In this document: positions 1 to 6,060 of the stretch, one piece after another
How positions within the stretch are numbered: position 1 is the first letter of the stretch
Layout: each line of letters begins with the position of its first letter
DNA from: an uncultured Candidatus Saccharibacteria bacterium
Lineage (GTDB): Bacteria; Patescibacteriota; Saccharimonadia; Saccharimonadales; Saccharimonadaceae
Direction: 5' to 3'
Assembly (NCBI GenBank): GCA_947253945.1
Contig: CAMYAY010000009.1
Coordinates: 1 to 23,328, forward strand
DNA length: 23,328 nucleotides
Program-made: the position numbers and the translations under genes
The notes under the pieces: model-generated
The model's database searches: none
What the model saw: only the letters and a program-made list of their open reading frames with translations
Told to the model about the DNA's origin: nothing

Positions 1-54
1 TTCAGCGTAACTTTTAAATCAGAGATTAGTGTGGATATTGAAAGGGCATCGTAA
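1..54 (+). CDS. 3' end of a CDS cut by the window edge
   Basis: Frame 1 is open from the first base for 17 codons and ends with TAA at 52-54; the other two forward frames stop within 15 bases. The visible residues alternate polar and hydrophobic like a beta strand (FSVTFKSEISVDIERAS). A strong hairpin terminator starts 35 bases after the stop, as expected for the end of a transcription unit. The product cannot be recognised from so little sequence. Confidence 0.4.
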   Translation, partial: FSVTFKSEISVDIERAS

Positions 55-88
55 AAGCCAAAAGAATGTGAGCATTTGAAATGTTACA

Positions 89-126
89 AAAGTCAGCCTA
101 GGGGGAATCCTCTCTAGGCTGACTTT
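89..126 (+). terminator. Intrinsic terminator (13-bp stem)
   Basis: AAAGTCAGCCTAG at 89-101 pairs perfectly with CTAGGCTGACTTT at 114-126. The loop bases 102-113 can add several G-C and G-U pairs. A-rich sequence lies before the stem and T-rich sequence after, so it could end transcripts from either side. It follows the partial CDS ending at 54. Confidence 0.8.
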
Positions 127-129
127 ATG

Positions 130-250
130 CTCAAGAATCAAGCTATTAAGCCAATCTTAAACCTTTTAATGATTACCTTTTTCTATCGTTAAAAAGTGTA
201 GCAATACTCGGAGTTCTCTCAATCCATACAGAATCAGTGGCGCTCCTTTA
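130..250 (+). repeat. Diverged direct repeat, copy A
   Basis: This stretch is clearly homologous to 1360-1515: shared blocks include ATCAAGCTAT, AAGCCAATCTTAAA, CTATCGTTAAAAAGTG and CTCAATCCATA. Both copies can form the same hairpin. Here TTTTAATGA (164-172) pairs with TCGTTAAAA (186-194) with one G-U pair. Copy A lacks a 34-bp segment present in copy B. The repeats bracket the lipoprotein gene at 887-1348. Confidence 0.75.
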
Positions 251-480
251 CAAATCGCACTGAATCAAGATATCGTTTTGATGATACCTATTTGCGTACA
301 GTCTAGTTGCTGCGTTTTAGGCTTTGTGTAGCAAAGCTTAGCGAGGGCTATTGTTAAAAGGTTTAATGCGAAGCGGCTTTAAGCTGGGTTCTTGTGGTTT
401 TTGAGCGTGATTTTGCTGTCGAGTAGTTGTGCGATTTAGTTGCTTATGTTTTGGGGAACAAAATGGTATAAAAATTGTAA
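251..480 (+). other. Gene-free stretch with short hairpins
   Basis: No open frame of convincing length is visible. There is a GCTTTG/CAAAGC hairpin at 321-337. GGGAAC (454-459) can pair with GTTCCC (485-490) across an AT-rich loop. TTAAAAGGTTTA at 354-365 is the inverse of TAAACCTTTTAA at 159-170. Nothing else is supported; it reads like decayed accessory DNA. Confidence 0.4.
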
Positions 481-639
481 AAAAGTTCCCTACATTATTT
501 GATTTCTCATGGTAACGGCTTGCTGGTTATTCCAAAAAATAAGGTTTCTGAGTTTAAGAAGTTGCTTTTTGAGTATTATGAAGATGAAGATTTGCAGGTG
601 ATTGCTTCGTTTATGAGGGAATATTGTTGGAAGCATTAA
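481..639 (+). pseudogene. Probable gene remnant, 52 open codons
   Basis: An open frame runs from a TAA at 478-480 to the TAA at 637-639. Its translation looks protein-like: HGNGLLVIPKNKVSEF followed by KKLLFEYYEDEDLQVIASF and MREYCWKH. There is no ATG near its start; a TTG at 499 is the only plausible initiator, without a clear ribosome binding site. It is best read as the C-terminal piece of a decayed gene. I do not recognise the family. Confidence 0.35.
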
Positions 640-886
640 ACGTGCATGATGATATTGATTCTTCTGGTTCTTCTGTTTCGTGAACCTTGCTGTTTATGAA
701 GAGTATAGTTTGCTAGTAAATGAAGAGATTAGCGTTGATAATCTAGACAAATTAGTACGAAAAAGTAATATATTTATTAAAATTATTACAGTAATCAGAG
801 TGAATGGTAGATCTTGTTTACTTAATAGTCTGTTTTATGATCATTTGATACAGAGTCGTGTTAACGAAAAGGAGGCTAGTAGTGTT

Positions 887-1348
887 ATGAGAAGTAAAAC
901 TATCTTTCGTAAAAACATTTTTCAAAGTTGTCTTGCTGTGCTCCTGTCGCTAGGTTGTCTTGCTGTGCTCCTGTCGCTAGGTTCTCTTTTTTTCCTTGCG
1001 GGATGTGCTGATGATAATGAGAAGGCGGAACTTGCGTCGTATCATTGGGAGACAGTGGCGGTGTCTCGGGAAGAGTTTAATATACCAGAAAATTATATAA
1101 ATAAGGATGAATTGTATCTCTTTGTGTCACGGGATATTCTGGATTCTCATTATGATTTGTCTAAAGTCACTCTTGGAGGTAAGCATATTAAGTTAGTTGA
1201 TTCATCGTTCAATTTGCCTAGCCCAGGACTTAAAGCTTTATTTTTAGTTGGGAAATTTGATTTAAAAAACAAGTCAAGTTCTGGTATTCTTAAAGTACCA
1301 GGACTTAATAAAGCAGGTAATGTTGCTATAGGTTATAAGGAAAAGTAG
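887..1348 (+). CDS. Putative lipoprotein with duplicated signal-peptide core
   Basis: The product is 153 aa and of unknown function. The ATG at 887 is preferred because AAGGAGG lies at 869-875, 11 bases upstream; the frame stays open upstream to a GTG at 680, but that extension has no ribosome binding site and would put the signal peptide in mid-protein. Residues 1-14 are basic (RSK, RK). Residues 15-37 are very hydrophobic, and LAGC ending at Cys40 is a lipobox, so the mature protein should be lipid-anchored on the outer face of the membrane. The core contains CLAVLLSLG twice in tandem, encoded by a perfect 27-bp repeat. The mature ~113 aa have short charged and beta-like stretches and no motif I know. 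It sits alone between two diverged direct repeats and is AT-richer than the housekeeping genes, which suggests an accessory gene. Confidence 0.75.
   Translation: MRSKTIFRKNIFQSCLAVLLSLGCLAVLLSLGSLFFLAGCADDNEKAELASYHWETVAVSREEFNIPENYINKDELYLFVSRDILDSHYDLSKVTLGGKHIKLVDSSFNLPSPGLKALFLVGKFDLKNKSSSGILKVPGLNKAGNVAIGYKEK
928..981 (+). repeat. Perfect 27-bp tandem duplication inside a signal peptide
   Basis: Bases 928-954 and 955-981 are identical (start TTGTCTTGCT, end GTCGCTAGG). The unit is a multiple of three, so each copy encodes 9 residues and the frame is kept. Removing one copy would leave an ordinary 31-residue lipoprotein signal peptide. Confidence 0.95.
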
Positions 1349-1359
1349 TAATATTTTCA

Positions 1360-1515
1360 CTCAAAGATCAAGCTATCAAGCCAATCTTAAATCTTTTAAC
1401 GACAGCTTTTCTATCGTTAAAAAGTGCACCCAGCATCCATGGCATGCACTCAAAAAAGTGTAGATATACTAGGAGTTCCCTCAATCCATATTGAGAACTT
1501 AGTGGTGATGTCTTT
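1360..1515 (+). repeat. Diverged direct repeat, copy B
   Basis: This is the partner of 130-250, starting 12 bases after the lipoprotein stop codon. Its hairpin is TTTTAACGA (1394-1402) with TCGTTAAAA (1414-1422), nine perfect pairs; copy A replaces one C-G pair by U-G. Relative to copy A it has 34 extra bases (1427-1460) bounded by AAAAAGTG on both sides and containing AGTGCA/TGCACT arms (1423-1428, 1445-1450). The copy ends shortly before the TetR promoter. Confidence 0.75.
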
Positions 1516-1543
1516 GTAGTAGTCTACCCATTATTTCAGGCTG

Positions 1544-1572
1544 TTGACGCGCCGTATTTAGTTGGTTATAAT
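1544..1572 (+). promoter_or_regulatory. Sigma70-type promoter of the tetR operon
   Basis: TTGACG at 1544-1549 and TATAAT at 1567-1572 are separated by exactly 17 bases. The predicted start site is about 1579. Confidence 0.85.
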
Positions 1573-1578
1573 TAATAT

Positions 1579-1591
1579 TGAACATTGTTCA
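1579..1591 (+). promoter_or_regulatory. Probable TetR operator
   Basis: TGAACATTGTTCA is a perfect inverted repeat of 6+1+6 bases placed on the predicted transcription start, 20 bases before the TetR start codon. TetR-family dimers typically bind such short palindromes and repress their own operon; that this protein binds here is inferred. Confidence 0.65.
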
Positions 1592-1610
1592 TATTAAATG
1601 AAAGGCTAAG

Positions 1611-2219
1611 TTGAATACCGTAGTTACCTCGCGTGAAAAGATTTTGGCAGTTTGTAGAGAGCTAGTCGCAGATAAAGGGCTGCCGGCAGTTAATATGAGA
1701 ACGGTGGCGGAGCACTGTCATGTGGCTTTGGGTTCGCTCTATTACTATTTTCCGTCTAAGGACGACTTGTTGATTGCCACGATTGAGAGTGTTTGGGCGG
1801 ATATATTGAAGTTGGATGATTTGGTGGCGTCGCAAATGAATTTTGCGGAGTTTATCACTCAGCTGACTGTACGTATTAAATGCGGCATCAATAAATACCC
1901 GAATTTTTTTACAGCACACGCTATGAGCTTATCATCGGCTGGACGAGCCAAGGGCTGTGAATCGATGCAACGGTATTTGACAATAGTGCAGTCGCGGATG
2001 CTGGATATTCTGAAGTGTGATGCTCAGATTGACTCGGAAGTTTTTACTGGCGATTTTTCTCGAGAGCAACTAGTAGATTTTATTCTGGTGTCAATTATGG
2101 CGGCGATGTCGCAACGGAACTTTGATTATGTAACATTAGTTGAAGTTGTTAAGCGAACAGTATATTCCAAAGAGTTTTTATTTACGGTTGATAAAGTTAG
2201 CAAGGCAAAGGAGGGTTAA
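1611..2219 (+). CDS. TetR/AcrR-family transcriptional regulator
   Basis: The 202-aa protein has the usual TetR length. Residues ~8-55 form the DNA-binding domain. The helix-turn-helix reads VNMRTVAEHCHVALGSLYYY and is followed by FPSKDDLL, the family's signature after the recognition helix. The C-terminal helices (~60-195) would form the ligand and dimer domain, which is too variable to predict the ligand. The start is TTG at 1611, preceded by GAAAGG; the next in-frame candidates would cut into the first helix. It is the first gene of a three-gene operon, its stop overlapping the next ATG by one base (TAATG). A palindrome on the promoter suggests autorepression. The likely targets are the two downstream membrane proteins. 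Confidence 0.9.
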   Translation: MNTVVTSREKILAVCRELVADKGLPAVNMRTVAEHCHVALGSLYYYFPSKDDLLIATIESVWADILKLDDLVASQMNFAEFITQLTVRIKCGINKYPNFFTAHAMSLSSAGRAKGCESMQRYLTIVQSRMLDILKCDAQIDSEVFTGDFSREQLVDFILVSIMAAMSQRNFDYVTLVEVVKRTVYSKEFLFTVDKVSKAKEG

Positions 2220-2908
2220 TGCAAGCGATTTTCGAGACGACTTTTGACGTAGTGTATCTACTAATGGTGACATATTTGGGTGTAAGGATGATTCTGGGTA
2301 GTAGGAAGATGAGCTCCGATAGAACATCGAAGCAGTTTCTGCTTTATGGTATTATGGCCGTAGTGTTGGGGTTAGGTGATGCCTTTCATCTAGTGCCGCG
2401 GATGGTTGCGCTTCTTACAACCGGGCTAGCGTCGTATGCGGTAGCGCTAGGATTTGGCAAACTAGTGACTTCCATCACGATGACACTATTTTATGTACTG
2501 CTCTATTATGTATGGCGACGACGCTATAATGTCAGCAGTAGGCGTGGTCTGACAATAGTAGTTTGGGTGTTGGCTCTGAGTAGGATAATCATAACACTAT
2601 TGCCGCAAAATGATTGGTTTAGTATGACGCCACCGTTGGATTGGGGTATTTATCGTAATATCCCGTTCACTTTGCTTGGTTTATTAGTGCTAATTCTGTG
2701 CTATAAAGCAGCTAAGCAGTATAAGGACGGCGATTTTAGATACCTTTGGTTGACAATTGTATTGAGCTTCGGATTTTATTTGCCGGTGGTGCTGCTGGTG
2801 CATATTTGGCCGATGATTGGTATGTTGATGATACCGAAGACCTGTGCTTATATCTGGACGGTGTTGATCGGCTATCATGCGATGCGACAGGAGCTAGCCC
2901 ATGAGTAG
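2219..2908 (+). CDS. Seven-helix membrane protein, tetR operon
   Basis: The 229-aa product has about seven hydrophobic helices, near residues 8-27, 39-59, 77-99, 110-129, 149-166, 176-198 and 200-222. Loops are short and Arg/Lys patches (for example WRRR near 102) help set topology. I do not recognise a transporter signature or catalytic motif. The start codon overlaps the TetR stop and GGAGGG lies just upstream, so translation is probably coupled. The last 8 bases overlap the next gene. Position behind a TetR repressor suggests a role in export, envelope modification or sensing of a membrane-active compound; this is context only. Confidence 0.85.
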   Translation: MQAIFETTFDVVYLLMVTYLGVRMILGSRKMSSDRTSKQFLLYGIMAVVLGLGDAFHLVPRMVALLTTGLASYAVALGFGKLVTSITMTLFYVLLYYVWRRRYNVSSRRGLTIVVWVLALSRIIITLLPQNDWFSMTPPLDWGIYRNIPFTLLGLLVLILCYKAAKQYKDGDFRYLWLTIVLSFGFYLPVVLLVHIWPMIGMLMIPKTCAYIWTVLIGYHAMRQELAHE

Positions 2909-3335
2909 GTCGCGGTTTCATGTTAAGAAGCGGACGCTACTCGCGATTGCCGGTGGCGTTTGGCTACTGGCGGGGCTTAATGTTGTTCGGATGGGCGTAA
3001 TAGCATACTACAGTTTGGCGGAATTTAATTATGTGTATTTACTACTTTCGGTAATAGTAATGAGCCTATTTGGTACTATGTTTTATAAGCTTAGCCTAAA
3101 ACACACTAGTAGGATTAAGGCGTATCCTAATTTAACAAGACCATTTTGGCATTTCTTTGACCTTAAATCGTATATTATTATGGCTGTTATGATGAGTGGC
3201 GGGGTGAGCCTGCGCGTTTTAGGCGTGCTACCGACTACTTTCGTGGCGTTCTTTTATACTGGAGTGGGTGCCGCTTTGATGCTAGCTGGTGCAATGTTTT
3301 TCTGCCGATATGCTAGATTCACTGATGATAAATAA
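2901..3335 (+). CDS. Four-helix membrane protein, tetR operon
   Basis: The 144-aa product has a basic N-terminus (SRSRFHVKKR) and four likely helices near residues 13-36, 44-66, 91-111 and 114-138. It begins with ATG at 2901 inside the end of the preceding gene (8-base overlap), with AGGAG at 2890-2894 as ribosome binding site. No family is recognised. The tight overlap suggests it is made together with the seven-helix protein, possibly as a complex. Confidence 0.85.
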   Translation: MSRSRFHVKKRTLLAIAGGVWLLAGLNVVRMGVIAYYSLAEFNYVYLLLSVIVMSLFGTMFYKLSLKHTSRIKAYPNLTRPFWHFFDLKSYIIMAVMMSGGVSLRVLGVLPTTFVAFFYTGVGAALMLAGAMFFCRYARFTDDK

Positions 3336-3347
3336 TTATCTGGCATA

Positions 3348-3378
3348 TAGCACTAGCAATTTGCTATTTACTGTGCTA
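3348..3378 (+). terminator. Nested hairpin after the tetR operon
   Basis: TAGCAC (3348-3353) pairs with GTGCTA (3373-3378), and inside it TAGCA (3354-3358) pairs with TGCTA (3362-3366). No proper T-run follows, so termination is uncertain. It abuts the putative -10 box of the next gene and could be regulatory instead. Confidence 0.4.
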
Positions 3379-3379
3379 G

Positions 3380-3385
3380 GATAAT
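3380..3385 (+). promoter_or_regulatory. Possible -10 box of a leaderless gene
   Basis: GATAAT ends only 5 bases before the ATG at 3391, and no ribosome binding site is present. There is no -35 box at the standard distance, so the call rests on the pattern seen at other genes in this window. Confidence 0.4.
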
Positions 3386-3390
3386 AGTAT

Positions 3391-3972
3391 ATGAAGCGTA
3401 ATTACAATATTAAGCGTCATGTACAAAGCAATATCTGCGCGAGAATCACTTACCGCTTGATTTGCATGATGCTAGTTGTAGCTGGCGTCGTCGGTGCGTA
3501 TTGTGCCTTCGGTGCCCTAGAACATTTTCAAAACTATAGTACCCGTAAGAGCGAGACTACGGCATATATCACAAAATTAGAAGTTAAAGACGACCCGAGT
3601 TATCGTAGTATGCATAGTTGCCGTGCTTATTATAAATTTGAGGCAGCTAATCACCGTAACTACGAGGGTGTTTCAATGTGGCTTTTGCCACCAGATAAGG
3701 CTGATTGTGACCTGAAGGTCAATGAAAGCGTGTCGGTGCGCTACAACGCTAAGCACCCAGATAACAATAACGTAGGCGACAATACGCATGACCGCAATAT
3801 GCTTGCCTACATCTCCCTGTCTCTCATGCTGCTCAGCGCAATATCATTTGGTGTTGGTGCTATCGGCTTGATTGCAATCCATCGCGCAGTTAAGCAATTT
3901 GATGCAGAAGATACAGAGCTGCCGGTTGATAAGACAAAAAAGCGTGCTACCAAGCGTAAGAGCGATAAATAA
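3391..3972 (+). CDS. DUF3592-like two-pass membrane protein
   Basis: The 193-aa product has a helix near residues 22-43, a ~95-residue outer domain, a second helix near 136-162 and a basic tail (KTKKRATKRKSDK). The outer domain starts with a strand (TTAYITKLEV), contains YYKFEAANHRNYEG, and ends with VNESVSVRYNAKHPDNNNV. This matches the DUF3592 layout, in which the last strand carries a V-x-V-x-Y-x-P-type motif. Two cysteines (in MHSCRAYY and KADCDLK) could form an extracytoplasmic disulfide. The family has no settled function. The gene is monocistronic and ends at a bidirectional terminator facing the next gene. Confidence 0.65.
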   Translation: MKRNYNIKRHVQSNICARITYRLICMMLVVAGVVGAYCAFGALEHFQNYSTRKSETTAYITKLEVKDDPSYRSMHSCRAYYKFEAANHRNYEGVSMWLLPPDKADCDLKVNESVSVRYNAKHPDNNNVGDNTHDRNMLAYISLSLMLLSAISFGVGAIGLIAIHRAVKQFDAEDTELPVDKTKKRATKRKSDK

Positions 3973-3991
3973 TATTTATTAAGTAGCAAAT

Positions 3992-4018
3992 AACCCAGCC
4001 TTAACGGCTGGGTTTTAT
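3992..4018. terminator. Bidirectional terminator between convergent genes
   Basis: AACCCAGCC (3992-4000) pairs with GGCTGGGTT (4006-4014), loop TTAAC, followed by TTTATAT. It lies between the stop codons at 3972 (+) and 4040 (-). Confidence 0.85.
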
Positions 4019-4039
4019 ATTTAGTGACATTTATTTGGA

Positions 4040-4528
4040 TTAGCTAGTACGCATGCGGCGATAAGAGAATTTGACGCTCGGGCGCCAGCTACCGACAGCT
4101 GAAGAGTCGTATTGACGGATAACATTGCCAGTAACACTGGCAACCTGAATGAGTGCTGGGCAGTACGGGGCTAGTGTGCGATAAAACATTAAGTCGCTAT
4201 CTGATACACTATTGCGCCCTGGGAAGGTGGCGTTGAATTTTTCACGGGCAATATTGTCGAAATAATCGACGTCGGCGTCTGGCGCGAGAATCTTTTCGAT
4301 AGTTAGGTTCATACGTGAGACCATCTTGCGAACATCGCCGAGAGTGAGATGCATTTTTGAATCAATAAAGCAGAATAGTAGGTTGCTAGTGGTCAAGAAA
4401 ACCGTGGCATTGGCGCTGCGGCTAGTTGGAATATTGCTGGCAATTACGGCTTTAATTTTGACGTCGAGCTTGAATAGGGCGTAGATACGCCGCTCAAGAT
4501 TTACATCGTCAAACATTTGATCCATCAT
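4040..4528 (-). CDS. Unknown soluble protein, 162 aa
   Basis: No family is recognised. The product has no signal peptide or membrane helix. It mixes helical and beta stretches: ERRIYALFKLDVKIKAVIAS, then ATVFLTTSNLLFCFID, then a helical DVRKMVSRMNLTIEKIL, and a basic C-terminus (FSYRRMRTS). The start is one of two adjacent ATG codons at 4528/4525, so either may be used. TAAAAT lies 6 bases upstream with the extended-10 TG in front, and there is no ribosome binding site, so the mRNA is probably leaderless. The gene is divergent from the TM2 gene and convergent with the DUF3592-like gene. Confidence 0.7.
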   Translation of the reverse strand: MMDQMFDDVNLERRIYALFKLDVKIKAVIASNIPTSRSANATVFLTTSNLLFCFIDSKMHLTLGDVRKMVSRMNLTIEKILAPDADVDYFDNIAREKFNATFPGRNSVSDSDLMFYRTLAPYCPALIQVASVTGNVIRQYDSSAVGSWRPSVKFSYRRMRTS

Positions 4529-4534
4529 AATTAT

Positions 4535-4543
4535 ATTTTAGCA
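4535..4543 (-). promoter_or_regulatory. Extended -10 promoter, leaderless gene
   Basis: Read on the minus strand, TGC-TAAAAT occupies 4543-4535 and ends 6 bases before the ATG at 4528. No ribosome binding site fits in between. Confidence 0.6.
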
Positions 4544-4625
4544 CAAACTTGGCTTAATAAATTGTACGGTCTATGATAATATAAATACATAATATGTTGT
4601 ATCAGCTGAAAGGAGCAATGCTATT

Positions 4626-5021
4626 ATGACGAAAGTTTTAAAGGTGAATTTAAGTAAAACTATAATTGGCTTAGACGATGGTTCTTTTGAAGAGGTCGAC
4701 ACTTCGGCATTAGACTTTATCCCTAAAGAAGGGGATATTGTGGAGTTCTATAAATCTGGTAATAGTGTTATAGTGAGAAAAGTAGAAAAATCCAATAATA
4801 ATTCCAATAATAACCATGGCAAAAAAGTGAATCGCTTAACATACGCTTTATCGGCGCTTTATGTTGGTGGATTTGGTATACATAAGTTTTATGCAGGGAA
4901 AGCAATCGGTATTGTATACCTTTTGTTTTGCTGGACATTCATCCCAGCCATTGTAGCTATGTTTGAGGGTATATCTGCTATATTGAAAGAGCCAGACCAA
5001 GATGGCTGCATTTATGTTTAA
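4626..5021 (+). CDS. TM2-domain membrane protein
   Basis: The 131-aa protein has a small beta-rich N-terminal region (residues 1-56, with GDIVEFYKSGNSVIVRKVEK), an Asn/Ser/Lys linker, and a TM2 domain (~70-128). The TM2 signature is visible as ALYVGGFGIHKFYAGKAIG, then a second helix LLFCWTFIPAIVAMFEGI. The G-x-H-x-F-Y-x-G core is that of the family. TM2 proteins have two helices and no assigned reaction. AAAGGAG (4609-4615) lies 10 bases before the ATG, so unlike its neighbours it has a leader. The N-terminal beta domain resembles those of TM2 proteins with short OB- or SH3-like heads, but I cannot name it. Confidence 0.85.
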   Translation: MTKVLKVNLSKTIIGLDDGSFEEVDTSALDFIPKEGDIVEFYKSGNSVIVRKVEKSNNNSNNNHGKKVNRLTYALSALYVGGFGIHKFYAGKAIGIVYLLFCWTFIPAIVAMFEGISAILKEPDQDGCIYV

Positions 5022-5096
5022 TAACGAGAATGGTAATCTTGTAGCTTTGGCCATTTAGCGCATTATATTGCATATGTAACATAATGCTTTTATTGG

Positions 5097-5105
5097 TGTT
5101 ATAAT
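5097..5105 (+). promoter_or_regulatory. Extended -10 promoter of pth
   Basis: TGT-TATAAT at 5097-5105 ends 8 bases before the GTG start of pth. No ribosome binding site is present, so the transcript would have at most one or two leader bases. Confidence 0.65.
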
Positions 5106-5113
5106 TAATTGTA

Positions 5114-5698
5114 GTGAAATTAATTATTGGTTTAGGTAATCCTGGGGCGGAGTATGTTGGTACGCGCCACAATTTCGGCTTTATGATGGCTGACTATATT
5201 GCTGAAGCGGAGCATTTTTCGCTGTGGCAGAATAAAAAGAAATTCATGGGTGATGTCGCTACGGGTACAATTAACGGTGAAGCCGTGATTATTTTAAAGC
5301 CAACGACATATTATAATCTAGTTGGCGAGGCAGCACTAGCTGTAAAGCAGTTTTATCGTTTGAGCGAGAGCGATATTCTGGCGATACATGACGAGATGGC
5401 GCTACCGCTTGGCACGGTACGAACTAGAGTAGGCGGCTCAGATGCAGGTAATAATGGCATTAAAAATCTAATTTTACATCTTGGCGCATCATTTGGCCGT
5501 GTACGGATTGGTTCTGGGCTTACGCCGACACATGACGGTGACGCGCAGCCAGTGCATGACAGAAGAGACTACGTGCTAGGGCGATTAAATCAGGCAGAAC
5601 GGACTACTTTTGAGGCACTGCATCCAGTAGTGCGCCAATTTGTAACTGACTTTGTTGCGGGTAAATTGGCCCAAACTACTTATAAGCTAGATAGCTAA
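5114..5698 (+). CDS. pth: Peptidyl-tRNA hydrolase
   Basis: This enzyme cleaves the ester bond of peptidyl-tRNAs dropped by ribosomes, recycling tRNA in the cytoplasm. The 194-aa length is normal. GLGNPG with Asn9, the catalytic His19 in TRHNFGF, and Asp93 in IHDEMALPLG are all present. GGSDAGNNGIKNLI is the substrate-binding segment, where the usual GHNG is GNNG. The start is GTG at 5114 directly in front of KLIIGLGNPG, as expected for the family's first strand, and is probably leaderless. The gene ends at a strong hairpin that also serves the minus-strand RNA opposite. Confidence 0.97.
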   Translation: MKLIIGLGNPGAEYVGTRHNFGFMMADYIAEAEHFSLWQNKKKFMGDVATGTINGEAVIILKPTTYYNLVGEAALAVKQFYRLSESDILAIHDEMALPLGTVRTRVGGSDAGNNGIKNLILHLGASFGRVRIGSGLTPTHDGDAQPVHDRRDYVLGRLNQAERTTFEALHPVVRQFVTDFVAGKLAQTTYKLDS

Positions 5699-5712
5699 TT
5701 GGTTAACCAACT

Positions 5713-5765
5713 AAAAACCCGCCAACGTAACAAGGGTGGGCATCGTTACTAGTTGGCGGGTTTAT
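5713..5765. terminator. Bidirectional terminator shared by pth and the minus-strand RNA
   Basis: AAACCCGCCAAC (5715-5726) pairs perfectly with GTTGGCGGGTTT (5752-5763). An inner GTAAC/GTTAC stem lies within. T-runs follow on both strands. A 12-bp palindrome TTGGTTAACCAA (5699-5710) sits between the pth stop and this hairpin. Confidence 0.85.
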
Positions 5766-6008
5766 TGGCCTCTCGACGCCCCATTGGTAGGTAGCCGTAT
5801 GGCAAGCGTGACCCACCTCACAAACTCCATGGGGTCCGCCGGTCAAGAGGGTTAGATACGCGCCGATTGCTGGTCTGCATAGAGCATTGCAGCAAAAGTG
5901 GAGGGTAGGTACTTTTATCATCTGCGCGTAGTCTAACACTAATTGTGTTAAAATAGGGGGTATAAGGTGCTTGTCACGCCATGATTTTTACCTCATCACG
6001 TGATAACA
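5713..6008 (-). ncRNA. Candidate structured RNA of about 295 nt, family unknown
   Basis: A consensus promoter at 6043-6015 points leftward and the terminator at 5763-5715 closes the unit; no credible ORF lies between. On the minus strand two adjacent hairpins are visible. The first closes with GTTAGACTACGCGC (5937-5924) and GCGCGTATCTAAC (5863-5851), with one bulge. It encloses an AAAAGT/ACTTTT hairpin (5916-5911 with 5899-5894). The second closes with CCTCTTGAC (5850-5842) and GTCGAGAGG (5777-5769), then CCCCAT/ATGGGG, then GGTGGGT (5817-5811) with ACCTACC (5792-5786). Two of these helices contain a G-U pair on the minus strand that would be a C-A mismatch on the plus strand, which favours minus. 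I found none of the conserved core of RNase P RNA, tmRNA or SRP RNA. 6S-like RNA cannot be excluded. Confidence 0.55.
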
Positions 6009-6014
6009 TTAATT

Positions 6015-6043
6015 AATATAGCACTCTTTTATATTTTTGTCAA
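6015..6043 (-). promoter_or_regulatory. Consensus promoter of the minus-strand RNA
   Basis: Read leftward, TTGACA (6043-6038) and TATATT (6020-6015) are separated by exactly 17 bases. It is the best -35 match in the window. The predicted start is near 6008. The box pair lies within the upstream region of dprA, so the two divergent units share this DNA. Confidence 0.8.
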
Positions 6044-6060
6044 CTATTTAACAATAAATT

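Noticed and set aside
680..886. Upstream extension of the lipoprotein gene to a GTG at 680
   Set aside because: It would bury the signal peptide in mid-protein; AAGGAGG at 869-875 marks the ATG at 887.
5703..5939. Minus-strand ORF of 78 codons in the pth-dprA spacer
   Set aside because: Its composition (Cys, His, Pro and Thr rich) is not protein-like, it runs through the terminator, and the stretch is better explained by RNA helices.
5713..6008. Assignment of the minus-strand RNA to SRP RNA, RNase P RNA or tmRNA
   Set aside because: A CTGCAATGCTCTATGCAG hairpin recalls the Bacillus SRP Alu region, but the GGAAGCAG core of domain IV is absent; the GAGGAAAGTC block of RNase P and the tRNA-like end with CCA of tmRNA are also absent.
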